Source: Phoronis australis
Taxonomy: Eukaryota > Phoronida > Phoronidae
Reading direction: 5' to 3'
Length of the DNA: 64,000 nt
Assembly (NCBI GenBank): GCA_002633005.1
Contig: NMRA01000171.1
Span: forward strand, 711,093 to 775,092
The position numbers and the translations under genes were made by a program. Under the pieces are notes generated by a model. That model was not told the origin of the DNA and did not search any database. It was given only the letters and a program-made list of their open reading frames with translations. This document shows, one piece after another, positions 12,901-27,900 of the stretch (positions within the stretch are counted from its first letter, which is position 1; every line of letters begins with the position of its first letter).

Positions 12901-15900
12901 AAAACCATATTTTTCTATATTGAGGAAAATGGCACCTATGATAGTGTACGCATTACAGTGTCGCACGTGCTGGGCAATATTATAGCCAAGCTGGATGAGA
13001 GAAGACACACAGTACATAACCACAAAATGTTATCGTGCCATACTTCGGTGAAAACGTTCACCATTGCCATCAGTTCAAAATGTGGCGATTGGAGCGTTTT
13101 GTTTGATTTATTTAAACACTAAAGTATTATTCACCACAAGATCAAAATCGGCAAAGCGCATTTTTATTGTTTTGCAAAACGTTATATTTGTCTCATGCGA
13201 CGCTGACTACAATCTTTCAAAGAGCCACCGTCCGAGAGGAGTAGCGAGAACGGAAACGATTCAAAAGGCGCACAATTTCACGTGTGAGCGTCAGCCTAGT
13301 GCACATGTCCTGGTTTGCACGTTTGTCCCAAAACAAATGATCTGGGAAAGAGCAGTAAACGTATATTGTTTTACTTGAATTAGTCACAAAACACAAACTT
13401 GTGAAGAATGCTTCGATTTAATACGTCGTTATTGTACTAAGATATCCGATTACTATAACGTCCAACAAAAGCTCACTTAAAATGCTTAAGGAATCTAAGC
13501 CTGATTTTTTGTCGCCATTGAAGCTTGGTTGATGCAATTTCCGGATTTTAGTCGAAGTGCGCGCACCAATGAAAAGAAATTTTTTATCAGAGACAATGGC
13601 TATGCATTTGACCAAAATACTTTTTTTTTCTTTCGAAATTTTAATAAAAATATCGAAGTGTCTGATCGACAGTCATCAAAAACGCTGGCTTTCGGTTGAC
13701 GGTAAAAATAGTCTAATCAGACGTTATTCAAGTCACCTTTTGGCAAAAAAGGTTCCTTAACAATTTGAACGTGACCCGATCCCGTCCCAGTTTTTTTTTG
13801 ACCAAGCTACTACGTAAGTAGAACAGCAAGTGAACGGGGAAACAAACCACCTAGCCTTTTACCACTAAAAACAATACGATCACCGACACCTTTTGAGTAG
13901 TTTTCTAATGTCTCATTTCAAATTGAAACAGTTAGTTGACTTTATAAAAACAGAGTGCGACCGGATAGCTACTGTTTCATCAGGGTCAATTTGCTCGTGG
14001 TATTGTGATATTAAAACACGCTATGGGACCAAACATAAAGTCTACTCCAAAGGTGGTGTTGAAATTAACTTGAAGTAAGCATAATAAACTTGAAAGGCGG
14101 GAACTGGAACGCCTGCGCTACATGACAGCCGACGATATCGATTTTTGAACGCGAGCGTAGCTCAGCTGCCCCAAAGAACTAGAAAAGTGTGCGACTGTCG
14201 AGTGCGCTTGAATGGACCGCTCGTACAACATATCTATGAGGTATTTAATGACAAATACCGTAAATGTCCGTGTACGATAGAGCGCTTACAACAGATTATT
14301 TGTTAATTTCACATCTATTGGCGTTTATTGGAGATCCGGCGTTTATTATCTATCAGACCAGAAAAATCACCGTTGCTAATCGTTCGCTCCAAGGTCGTGA
14401 TAAGTTGCTACATGTATCTCACGCATATCACATGATTTATAAAATATTATACGTGTATGTGCTCCACTTTTGGCACTCGTTGTTTCGTTGTTATGTATAT
14501 AGCATGCAAACCGGCGTACATTAGAGACCGGTTTCTACGTTTATTAATTTCAGGGTACCAAATTGAATTGCTTCTATTGGGAACCCGATTTATTACTTGG
14601 CGGAATTCTTCGAATTCCGACAAGTATGTTGCTCTGTCGTCATTTTTTTTTGTTCGCACTCTACAGGTCGCAATTTTCGTCTTATTTTCACGAAATTTGC
14701 ACACAACGTGTAGATCAGAAAGTCCTGGAAGCCTATTGTTTTTGGTCATGATCAAATACAAAATGGCGGACGTGGCGGCCATTTTGTATCCGATTTCACA
14801 GTCAAATGCTCGTAGAGGCCGCATTTTTCAACGTACATGGCTGAAATTCGGTACGATTATAGTAAAACGCATGTGCTACAAGTGTGCAGAAAATCTTTGA
14901 CTTCCGGTCAAAGATGGCGGAAATATTGGAAGTGGCGCATGCGCACCCCGAAATATGGCCAAAAACGTTTTCTCATGTAGAGGGCGCATTTGCGAACCAA
15001 TCACTTTCAAACTGCTCACGTGTTTGTTGAGTTTAATAAGCTTTTATAAAAGTTTATTGAACCGGAAGTCACTTTCAAGATGGCGGCTGTGGCGCATGTT
15101 CATATTAGAATGTTAGAGGTACAAGTCGGCGGGTGCAGTTAGATTCCAGAAATCAAATAAAAATGCAACGCCCTGGAACAAATTTTTCCGAAAATATGAC
15201 CAATCATACCTTTTTCTGCCGACCAACATTGACCACAGGCGAACACGTTTTTGGTCTTTGTTGTTGGAGAGGACTTATGACAAAGTTTCGCCCGGGTACA
15301 GGGGTAGGAGAATTTCATGTCAGGTGGGCACCACTTCCCCGTATATTTACATTAGATGCTCCCCAGCCTAAATTTTACTCAAGTCGGGGGGGGGGGGCAA
15401 TTGCCTCTAACCCCTACCTAATAGACCTACGAGTCCGTGGTGACTATAAACATTCCGAAATTAGCTAAATGTTGGCTGTCTAAATCAAATCCAAGGATTT
15501 GTACAATATGCTGTTAAGTCCATGCAAAAACCATTCCACGAAAAGACATGAATTAATAATAAAACAAACAGCTCCATCACCCATCATCCAATCGCATATT
15601 TAAGATGTCACACGGAGGGGGGGGGTGCAATTTAAACTTTTGAACACAAATGTTCGCGTGAATTCTAAAAAATAACATGTCGTAGGCGTTTTGTTCTTCG
15701 TTCTTTTCGGGATCAAGTAGGTTGGGCCGGGCCTCCTGTGAATTCAAACATGATCTTCGTCAAATTGGTGCGTTTACCTGAAGAAAGTTAAATTTACTGC
15801 TCTCCAGAAAACACCAAAAACAGCTCAAATCCACCAGATGAAAGTCAATAAGTGCATAATGTTACTTCTTGGTGAATCAAAGTAAAGTCATCACAAGACT

Positions 15901-18900
15901 ATACTCCTGGTAACTCTGGAAGAGATTGTAGAAGCAAGAAATAACAGCGTTTTTTGCATAAGCGAGGCCTACCGTGGTACTCATCTCCGCAATGTTGCTT
16001 CAAAGATATGATCTCTGTTGGCCCAAAGTCTGTGACCTTAAGTACCCATCGATTGTCTACAACACAGTTTGAACTCTTCAATCGCCCATGAGATTTCAGT
16101 TTGGAGTTGTGCAAGTATGACATCCCCTGTGAATATTCAAATGTAAACAAAACAAAAACCATTAGTGCCAGGAAATATTCTAAATAATTGTGCACGAGTA
16201 ATAACATATTAAAGTATATCAAAACAATCCTTATCATGTTATTTTATTTCCAATCAGCACATGAGTCATAGAATAACGTGGCCATTTTACGTACTATATT
16301 TTAAAAATGCTTAAATTAAAACTTTCACTTACAATTGCGTTCATATTATTATCATCACCGTTATTAATAATATTATCATTACCGCTACTGTTGCTGTTAC
16401 TCAAGCTGCTGCTGCTGGTGCTGATGGTGGTGGTGCTGCTGGTGCTGCTACTGCTGCTGCTGCTGCTGCTACTACTACTATCACTACTACTATTACTACT
16501 GCTACCTTTCCTTTTAAAGTTATAACAGCACACAAATAATTTTAAAACCGACTTAAGGATCTAGAAACCAGTCTCAAGCCTCTAGCATTATAGTCTAGGG
16601 GGATGTAAGAGAGGCGTGCTCTACTACTAGTCCACAGTTCCTCCTCGAGGAAGCGTTGCTTTTACAAAGATGGGACGTGTTCGAAAAGGAACAAACTCTG
16701 TTCATCTGATCGTTAATAAGAGGATTTCGAAACTGAAGAAACTTTACCGTCACAACGCAACTGTCTGATCTTAATATCGTCAAGAGGAAAGAAATGAATT
16801 GAAACTTGTTCGTAAAGTTCATTAGTCACATTTTCAACAAATCAATGACTGTCACTACAGTGTACTAATTCATTAAGGATACTAGCCAAATAGATGAGGA
16901 CACAAGGGGCCTTATACGTGCATGACCATCGGACAAATAAACAAATAAATAAAGACTCTTACCGCCGTTAAATCACTTATGAAAGAGCATCTGAAAATCC
17001 AATCCAGCGAAATGTCCGTATTGTCTAAAATTTCCTGAAAATGGAAATGGATGCTAATCAACAGAGTAATATAGATCTACAACAATAGAAAATGAGGTTT
17101 AAACGAATTAGCTACGAATTTATAAACAAGTCTTCATACCTTTTGATTCAGGCCACTAGCATGTATTATCAAGAAATTGATGCCAAGCTGTTATTGGTCG
17201 GATTGGACTGATCTCTGGAAAACTGACAGTTCGTCCATGCATAATACCCGGCACAAATAAGTTGCTTAGTAACCCTCCAAGTAAAAATGAATACATGGCG
17301 TTCTTACCTCAAGGCTGCCCTTTTCACAGAATGCGAAAACCAGACAAAAATTCGGGGATTGAAGACTAGCGCCGACAAAGGAGTTGATATTATCGTGCAC
17401 CATATCGCGCATCTGGCAAAGAAGAAAAAGCTTAACTGATTTAACCCAACGACGTATGACTTGGGCATTCAAACATACTAAATAAAGTATATAGTTGTCA
17501 TTTTACAAACACTAAAATTTACGCGAAAATTTGAAAACGGCAATGCAGTTTCGTTTATCAATAAGAACAATGAGACATATCGCAACCATAAAGGTGGTAT
17601 TCATAATCGTGGTATTTTCGAAGGGTGACCTTACTACAGCAATGAAGCTAATAAGGACGGTCTTTTGGTACGGTTGACACTCCCCCGGCTAAACTACCAC
17701 AGCTGGTCCTACTAGTGTGGGTAGTTTATACTGCGATGGATAGTACAGCTGAATATTTGGCGTCCCGTGGGCTCAAAGCGTAGTCGGGATCTCAATCGGT
17801 GATGTGCCGGGCGTAAACCATGGCGACAGGTACACATTACTGACCCAATGTGCGTAAACGTCTTTTCCGGAGACCATAGACTTTCTTCGGGAAATCTACG
17901 GTATTTTGGGGTGAAACTCTTGGTTTTTCATATGCACTTGATAAAATCATCTGATTGACTCAACGGAGGTGAACCTCCGTTGGCTTTACGTGAGGACACG
18001 CTAGTGAATGAGTAGAATGCTCTTTTGATCGTTCACCAATTTTTATTAACAACGAGACTAATTATAAAGTTTGGAGAAAACCCGGAAGAATATCATAAAA
18101 TTTTCATCAGCTTCCCAGGATAACGATCACGAGAAATAACTTTTTCTTTGGGGACTGAGTGCGTTTCACAGAGTATAGATGATGTGATGTCTAGGTGCCA
18201 ACAACACTGCCCATTAATGGAAATTATTTTCTCACCAGCTGCAGTTCCACAAGATGATGTCGTTTCAGCTCAAAGCGCGTGCAGTTGAGCATGTGCATGA
18301 TGACTTTACTTCCTTTGTACACAAAGCAATTATTATAGAGTCTATCACTGTGAATGGAAACAGCTGATGACGCAAAGTTCCCGTCATTTACACTAGCTTT
18401 AGACATCGATGTTCTCCATTTCTTAAAAAGAAGAAAGGCTCCATTAGGAATGTCCAGTCATGAAGACGCAGGTGTTTAGTCACACATTCATTCATAATAA
18501 AATGAAGGCATGAAGAGTAACAACAACAGTAACACATTAAATATCACTCAGCAACTTGATACTACCTAGCATCGCTTTTTTGTACTCTGAGTACACGAGC
18601 TACATTGGAGAAAACATTGCGGAGCTTTTCTCAAATGCTCTGTGAAAGCCCTTGGGTCCCCCCGCATTGGAAGGGTCGGTTAGGAGGGATGAACCTCAAA
18701 TTTCGGGGGACAGGTGTCGTCTCGAGTGGACATTGTGTCCTCAGGTGGGCATTTTGCCATTTCACATATTGTGCATCTCTGCTGGGTAATTTGGAGGTTC
18801 TGAGGCATCGTCTCGAGTATTACCAATTACGAAGGGGGGGGGGGGGGGGTNNNNNNNNNNNNNNNNNNNNNNNNNNNNNNNNNNNNNNNNNNNNNNNNNN

Positions 18901-21900
18901 NNNNNNNNNNNNNNNNNNNNNNNNNNNNNNNNNNNNNNNNNNNNNNNNNNNNNNNNNNNNNNNNNNNNNNNNNNNNNNNNNNNNNNNNNNNNNNNNNNNN
19001 NNNNNNNNNNNNNNNNNNNNNNNNNNNNNNNNNNNNNNNNNNNNNNNNNNNNNNNNNNNNNNNNNNNNNAAATCCGCCACTGCTTCACTACTCGAGGATA
19101 ACAAAATCCAAGTCAAAACCTTCATAACTGTCCATTGTGTGAGTCGGTGATGGTTTCAATTTTGTTGTTGATAACGAAAATATATCCCTGTCAGGGTTAC
19201 CGCATGAGACCCATTCTGTGAGCTAAACAGGGCGAAACGCGATTCTAGAAGAAAATAATCGGTTATCGTATCACTCAAAGAAAAGCTGCGCCGCCGGTAG
19301 TGGTTATATATGCCGCTATTGTGCCTTTGGTTATTGTTTCAGTACTTTGACGACACAGATTAAGGTAAAATATCACCAATACCTGACATAACAAATATTC
19401 GCCAAATTTGACATTTGATCAGATATTGCTGTGAAAGCCCCCAATGCTTCAAGACAAGTTATGGTATGTACTTTACAATGGCAAATCATGTATTCGGTAA
19501 TACGTATCGCTTATGAAAATAATAGAATTGAAAAAGTTCCCTTTTCCGTCATATTCACGGGGGTCAACCTTCTCACACGGCCTGCATGGTGTTTTCACTA
19601 AAATTGCTGTTGAGGATGAAGCAATACTGTACAGCTTGTAAACAAATAAATGCGTTAATGAGAAAAGGACGCTGTTAATGAAAATGCACGGACGGACCGT
19701 ACGGGAGGAAGATTGGCAGCCCTGTAATAGCGTCCTAAATTGGTGGGAGTAATTTTACAATATTTCTTTTTGGTGTTCTCACATTGAATTCATACCGTAG
19801 CTAAAAGGTGCCATAAAGCTCACGTTTCCTTGTTTACACGTTCAAATGATACGCGCGTAATTTTTATTCTTTTTGTAACGTTTCGCTCCTATGTGTCTCT
19901 TACTCGAGATACAGGTACATAACAAATCACTGTCTTTTTGGAATACGGTATGCGTAACTAAAACAGATCTAATTTACAAGTGCATCGTCTGCAGACATCC
20001 CAAAAATTTGCACATATGAGCTACTACCGTCATGTGGATGACCATATAACTTAAATGATATAAATGCCGATTCCTCGCAGGCAGTAAAACACGGGAAAAT
20101 ACCTTAGATGGTAACCTTTTTAATTTTTCGCTTACTCCGTCAGTTTTCCACTGGTGAATTACTAGTAATTGGTGCGTAGGAATCCGCCAATCAGAAGGAA
20201 TCCAGGCAGTACGACACACGTGACCAGTACGACACACGTGACCGGTGCGGAAGCGATAATTTCCCCTTACATTTTTTCGATATTTACCCAAACTTTTAAC
20301 ATTGTCATTTGTTTATTATCCATCAAAACTAACATTGTGGACATTTTGGGACTTTTTGTAGGCTACTTTATACTTTATGAAAAGTTACAAAAAAGCTTAA
20401 CAGGTATTAGGCACATTTGTGTCCGAAAGATGAACATCAAGTCGTCTATAGGGCCCAAACACTCATCACCAACAAAATTATCAAGAATTCCGAAATCATG
20501 CCAAACTACTATCAAATGGCCCGTACGAATGGAATACGATAAACAGATTTATTGAGTTTCATGAGTGGCAACACAAGTCTCTCCTTAAATTTTTTGTGTG
20601 CATATTTTTGTTATTTCAAGTCTAATATCAGAAAGATAATTACCTTTCTGTTAATAAACTATTGGATTAGTGACCATGTATGAACAAACACAGATTTATA
20701 CAGTCCGTCTAAATTACCTGAGTTTTAAATGAAACAACGGCGTCGCAGTCGACATGCCAGCTTCTCTTCAGGATTTCTGCCTCAAACCGCTTTTGTCTAT
20801 GAAAAGAAGTTGAGGAAAGTGCGTGAAACATCAATTTCACATTCTGGTGTGCAAGCCGTGGCAAGTTGACAAGGACGAAACTCATTTTTTGCCATTCACG
20901 AACATTTTCAGACGTTGCGCATTAATGCATGAAGCATTTTTTAAAATACCCCACCGCACAACAGTGGCAATTCAGCGACATGATGGTCGCAAAGAATTTG
21001 TTTTCTCTGCATTAAATCAAAAGAATACAAAAACGCGTAACGCTGTCCACGCTATCGTACAGTGACTCAGTTAAGACATTGAAGGAAAAAAGGCTATTCC
21101 AAAAGCACATTACTAATCTGCCCGGGTGGATTACTAATGTGCCCAGTCGGATCTCGGTAGTAATCAGTAATCTGCCCGGGCGCGATAGCATTTTTTTTCT
21201 AAAACGTCCTAGCGGAGTCACCATATGTGTTAAGGCTAATATTATTGACACAAAATGGAGTACGACGGACCTTCATATGGTAAGAAGTAGCCAAAATATA
21301 AAAGACGGAGCAGAAATGGGCGGGGATGAGATGGGAAGAACGGGACATCTTTTCATTTTTCCACCATTTAAAAAGACGTTCAAATTAATATGTTCTACAA
21401 AAATAAAAATGATTAATCTACTATCATATTGCGTTCCTTAAGCTGTGCTAAGTCGTTGTCGTGTCGCATGAAAAACGTTAGCTTAGAATTCACAGAACTC
21501 CCGATGCACGCATTCAGGAAATCACAGTTGATTATAAAAGCTCCCGAAAACGAGGCACGTTTCCACAAATATTCAACGCAACAAAAGGTGATAGTAATCA
21601 CTTCAACTTTTGATGGAGTACTAATAAACGCACTACTTTCACAACCCCGTCCTTCCCATTTCTTTCCTTTTTGTTCTCATTTTAGGTCCGTCCTCCCCAT
21701 CCACAGCCCGTACCTTTTAATACATGATCAAGCCTAAACAGGAAGAAAGTATTAATGAGCATGTACTGTGGCCTTGCGTGAAATAGCTTTTCGAACATCT
21801 GACTAAAATAGCTAAACAAGCACCTGTGGTGATAAGGGTGCCTTAGAAGTTAATGTCTATATTTCAAAAGAGATGTTTCTGGCGTTCCAAAATGTTTGTG

Positions 21901-24900
21901 GGTTATACTTTATCTGAGCACAAGTCATACTGCCCCAAACTGTGTCTCAAAATAAACAAGTTTGTGTTGCTTAAGTCCACCGAAACTCTACTTTCAAGGT
22001 TTTTAAGAGGCAGTCGCGAAAGTTTTTAGTGGAAACTACACCGACACTCCCCTTAAAACCCCGTTCATATGATAGTGTTCATCAAAATCGAACCAGGGGT
22101 TATTTTGGTATCAATGTACCATTCTTAACCACATCGAAAACTCGATGTCCACTTTCAAGACTTCAACGTTATGTCCATATTTGGGGAATCCATTGACTCA
22201 AACCAGCCTAGACCTAATGCAAGATTTTGACTAATTGGAAGTTGAAAGATAATTCTGAACGTTGTGTATTCTCTAAATTTCTGTTCTCATCTGATTGTGT
22301 TGTTTCTACTAGCAACTAGCATACTTACTTCAATACATGGTATGTAAGGGCAACGGCCAGGGACGACAATGCCAACACAGACAAAACAATTATCGCCACT
22401 GCAGCTTTGCTCAAGGCTGAAATTGAATTAGAGTTGTCGCGAAAGTTTCGTAAAACCTGTCATCTAATTAGGCTCTGCTTCAAAGTAATGTAATAGATCG
22501 ACATTAACCTTTAAAATAATCTTTGTTGACAACCAGTAGGTCATTTAACACTATCAGAAACTCTGTATCACGAGACACCCACGGGATGGCAAAACCGGAG
22601 ATAATCAGAATAAAGAGCAATTTGCACAAATTAATTGCAGTTGCATCAATTATAGAACAGTCACCTTTATAGCCTTGGTGCAAAGTTGTGTACTAATATA
22701 TTTTGAGAAGCTGGCAGGCTGTCATCTTTACAACTTTTTAAAGATTCATTATCGCACGTACGACACAAGAACTTAAATAATGAAATAGTGGAATATAAAA
22801 ATATGCAAAGCACGACTTACCAAATTTCTGGCAATGTTCGTTCTGGAACCCACAAGGGGGAGTGTCAGGTGGCATCTTGTTGTTGTTCAGAAACCACACG
22901 GGCCTCTGAAGTATAGTAACTTCCTGTCAAAGAACACGAAACGTTTTTGGAAGACATTTCTGTGATCAAGATGACAACTTTTTGATAGTTTTGCTTGGCG
23001 TAAAAATAAAACCAAAACTGTTTCATCAAAACGAAACATGAACCATTGCCAAGTGCATCGAATATAGCTATTCTAACAGACATTTTAACTGATAAATGGT
23101 CCCTGCCACAAGTCCTCCATAGGAATCTCCTTCCAAAGTGAAAATATAACACCAAAACTTAACCAAAATTAACGCGTCCCATGTGAACTCGCTATCCAAT
23201 ACAATCATCATCTAGTGCTGCTTCCCAACCAAGTACTAAGTACAGAGCTCTAGAACTTTCAAGTTCTCAAAAGGCCTTCATCTTCAGGCTCTAGCAGAAA
23301 CAAATGCATGGTTCCAACTAAAAACTAGAATCAATCAAATGCAGTCAATGAAACACGAATTTCTTGCCAAGAAAATAAATTACACTGATCTTGGACAAGA
23401 AACACGTACCTTCAAGTGGTCGCAATAATGTATCAAAAAGCGTTTAAATATCAGAATTTATGAAACAAAAATCTATACATTTATGAAGTACACAAACTAA
23501 TAATGACCCCACCTCTACCGCCGTTTCTGTTGTGTCGACAAGAGCCACGGGCTCAAATAATGTGGAATTTCTTAAGCCCCAGACCCAAAAATCTGGGTTG
23601 CGGTCACCATTGCGGTCGAAGTGAACGGTCCCCGACATTCCTAAAGGAAAGAAACGACGCAAGTGCATTTAATATTAAAACGTAAACCTCGATCACAATA
23701 CAGTCGTTAGTTTATCACCGTAAGCTGAAAAGTGTGTCCAAATCCTTACACTGCTGTGGCGCTGTTGGTGCCTTTCACTCGCTATAGTAGCCGACATGTT
23801 TACATGTATTTCTTTGTTCATTTCCCATTATGTAAAATCATTACCAGTGGCGGATTTAGAGGGGGGCCAAGGGGGCCATGCCCCCTAAAATTCTCCCAGT
23901 TTCCATTTGGTTGTACGGGGCTGCGAATGTCTGACGGGCAAAATCCTGGCTAATGCTGTGCCCTGACCCCTCCTAACTAAAATCCTGGATCCGCCCCTGA
24001 TTACAGTGCAATATCATCACCATCATCACCGTCGTCTCTATTAACGTTGTCATCTTCATCCTCGTCATCATCTATCATTGTCGTCACGGATATCTTAATT
24101 ATTAACGTCTTTTAATTAAATTTCCACGTGTCATTCTCTACAGCGCCTTCGTCTTAAATCATTGGAGTATATATACCATTTGAACAAGGCAAGATGATCC
24201 ACAGACATTTACTATAAACCAGAGTTCAAGCCTTGGGGAACTTTGCAAGAGTTAAAATTCATGCGCATAAGCACCTAAGGCAGAAATATGGTCTTAATTT
24301 TCCCACTTCACACTTGTCGAGAAAAGGACTAGCCGAGTATATGAGAGCGCATAAAAGTGACAAGTAGTTATAAATAAATTCTCAGAGACTTTGCACTTTT
24401 GCACAAGTGAGATTTAATTATTTTTTCAGAAATAGTTGTGTGGAGCGAAAGACCAAATTCCAGTCTTAAAAGGTCTTTAGGAAGGCCTTTCATGAAACAG
24501 ACTCTAGATGTCGCCTGGTCATTAGTTTTCATGCTTTTTGGCCAATGTGATAAGTCATATACATACACACAAAAGTATATGCGAAATGCTTGGCTACCGG
24601 GTCATACCGGAGTTTTCCGTAGATAAGCCCATCTGCGTGTATTCGGAAAATTTTCAGGCATTTCAGTAACACCAAATAAACGCCCGGGCGGGAGGGGAGT
24701 GGAGGGTGTAAAGGGAAAGTCATAGCCTCGTCTGATATGAGAATATCAGCGTTTTTTGCATAAAACTGTGTTTTTTAGTTTTGAGTTAATGAATATTTAG
24801 TTTGCTAACACTGTGTTCGTTTTTAAATGCTCCACAAAATTGAATTTGTGGCTATTTGTTGACGCTGAGTGGGCTTTTATGAGGACATTTTCGAATAAAC

Positions 24901-27900
24901 GCCCCACTATCTAGACAGTACAGACACCAGAAGTTGTAGCACCAAATAAACGCCCACCGTGCGTCCGTCAGACCTTCACCTCCAGCATTTAGACACGATC
25001 TTTAGGGTTATTTATGAAACATAGATGTGACAGTCACCGCAAATAATAACAAAAATACTCTGGGCTTTATTTGTTTGGTCCATAAATATTTACTAGCAGA
25101 ATGAAGAAATTGTTATTTACTTCAAGCTCTAAAATAAGCAGATTTCCTTCAGTGACCAAAGTAAAGGATAAAACTTCAACTTTGAAATCACTATTAAACA
25201 AGATGGCTGCAGCCTCACATGACTTTGACCATTTCGGATCTATGCACGAATCATGCATTCCTCTAAGGCAGTGAAATTAGTATCTTGTAGGCATTAAAGG
25301 TTGTATGCTCCCTGTTGCATATAAAGGAAAACATTAGGACTTTTCAATCCTCGTTATGTCATTTCCTAATGCACCATGGGCGTCAATTTCAAAAGGTAAA
25401 AGCAGGATTCAACAAAAACCTATACTCCGTATGTCAGAGATTGGATATTACAGTTCGTGGTGGATGGTCTTCCGTCACAGTTCGCTAAAAGCGTAGCTCA
25501 CGCTTGCCTGTTTATCAGATTTTGAAAGGATTTTTCAAATTTCCCTCCAAACTTTTGAGGCTTGTTGCGGGTTATTAGAGCATTATTTTGTTTCAGAGAA
25601 TTGAATGGGAAAAGTAATAATAATAGCTGTTCACATACCAAAACCCATGTTTGGTATCCTTTCGAGTCGCCTTACATCATACAAAGATAATTGAACTACT
25701 TTGAAATTAAAACTTATAGGCTTAATCAATAAATACAGACAAATCTTTGGGTATGACATGTGTTCTAAACATTGGACCCACAATAACTCTCGACCAATGT
25801 TTATTATTAAAGCATGAAATTATCTTATATAAGTGGTTCTGACTCATTTTTATACAAACGGCTCTACTTTACCACCCAGATGACCTATTATTCACGTACA
25901 ACTCATTATTCACGTGATCCTTTCGTTCGGAGAGCTGTCATTGCAACTGACGCCTATCTTCATTCGTACATTTTCATTCTCAATTATTACTCAAACTCCT
26001 TCTCTATGACCCCATGGCTGTTCAAAACCTCAATGTGCCTCAAGAACTTCTGACCTTTCGACTTCCCTGGCACCTTCAACTATCTAGTTATACAGTCGTG
26101 TACATCGGCATATTCATGACTACCACTCCAAACGTGCATATCACCTACCTACGTTACCTGACTCTTCCACTAACATTAGCTTCCTACATTGCCTACCCTT
26201 TCTCATCCGGCTTCATCTCTTCCACTATTTCCACTTATGTTTCTGCTCTTGCAATGGTTTCACCCACTAAATTATTCTCTTCTTGATCCCACTTAGTCTT
26301 TCAAAGGTGTGTCCAAATCCCGGTTCCATTTTGGCACCCGTCGTCCTAAACCTATCCTACAACAACGCCTTCTATCTACGCCCTCAGCTCCTGTTTCCGC
26401 CATGTTCAGTATTACCTTCGATGCACTTCAGCGCGTCAGCTAATTTGAAGTTCCTACTTCATTCTCACCACCTTATTCCGTTCTCCAAGTCTCTGATGTT
26501 ACCTTCTCCTCCATCTCACTATCTATCCCTCCCTATCTTTCACTTGAAGCATCATGACCACACCCCAAATAACTTCACCATACCTCGTTGTAACCACCAG
26601 CACTGTCCTGTAACCATTCTCTTGCACTATCTCAACCTGTCCAACCACTCATCTGGCCACCTGTTCCAGTTACTAGGTGGTTCCCCTATCATTCGGGCCT
26701 GCTTCACCCGCAACCTTTGTCTCGTACTAGAGCGTACGGGTCTCGACCCACGTCGTTATATACCTCACAGCTTCCGCAGGGGTGCAGCCACCTCATCGGC
26801 GGCCCTAGTTAATATCCCAGACTTCACACTGCAGCGTGTGGGACGATGCTGTCCAAAACTACATCGGCCTTTCATCTCCTTAGCTGTCACAATTCTAAAT
26901 CAACATCCACACTGGCTCCATTTCCCTCATCACCATCTGCCTTCACGTTCCATTTACCACCTTCACCACCATTCCATCCTCGTCGTCAAACTTTCACTTG
27001 GGCAACTGCCAGTTTCCTTATACCCCTTGTGGCAACTGTGTTGCCAGTGTCTATTTTTTCCCATTTTTTCAACATTTCCTCCTTGTTGCCTTGACAGCAC
27101 GTTAAAAGCTTTGGGTATTAACTATCCAGCTGTAACAGGAATGATCTCATCTCTGTCCCTGTATTAGCATGACACCGGGTTGGTCATCGTCGGTACTAGT
27201 ACATTCGTATAATTTGATCATACCTTATTTGGTCAGGAACCATCAAGTCCAAGAACTTTAACTTGGTGACTTGTCATTGGCCCGGTTTTTCCTGTGACAC
27301 CCTCTATAAATAGCGGGCCACCTCGTGGTTTCAGGAGTTCGGTCACTCATTCTAGCGTCGTACAGACGCGACATTTTGGCTCTACCACATTCAACCGAAG
27401 CAGAGCTTGCAGTTATGAATGCGTAAGTCCACTTAGGTTTAGCCCCTTAAACATTTCGACTATATATCTAAATTCACCCCTATTTACTCCTAAAGCAAGT
27501 GATCGTTCTCGTATAAGTTATCCCCGCAGAACGCTGAGGTTTCATCGTCCAACAACTAAGACGCAGCAATCACAACGCACGCCCACCGCACTTAAACCCT
27601 AGAACAAAGACGACAATGTCCGACAACGCTACTCAGGATTGCCTGTGAGTTAACGTACTAGCGACTGTATTGTTTTGTTTAGTTAATAAATGCTGCATAC
27701 TATATACTACAACTTGGCGATTGTTTCTTTTGACTTAAAAGTACGTTCGTTTTTAACACTAAAATAGTTCACAAAACCTGCCCCCGGCTCGATAACGAGA
27801 CGCTCCGAGCGTCACGATTACACACTTAATCTTTCTCTGGTTCCCGGGCCTTTGCTTGTGCGGTCCAGTGCCGTAGCTTGGCAACTCTATTGCCAGTACC

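Noticed and set aside
14447-14900. Overlapping 147- and 125-codon frames on opposite strands
   Set aside because: No domain, mutual shadowing, and the sequence includes a motif-rich non-coding block.
16294-16533. Poly-Ser and poly-Leu frames
   Set aside because: Both come from the trinucleotide repeat in intron 14.
18605-19150. 181-codon frame
   Set aside because: Runs through poly-G and the N gap; not a real coding sequence.
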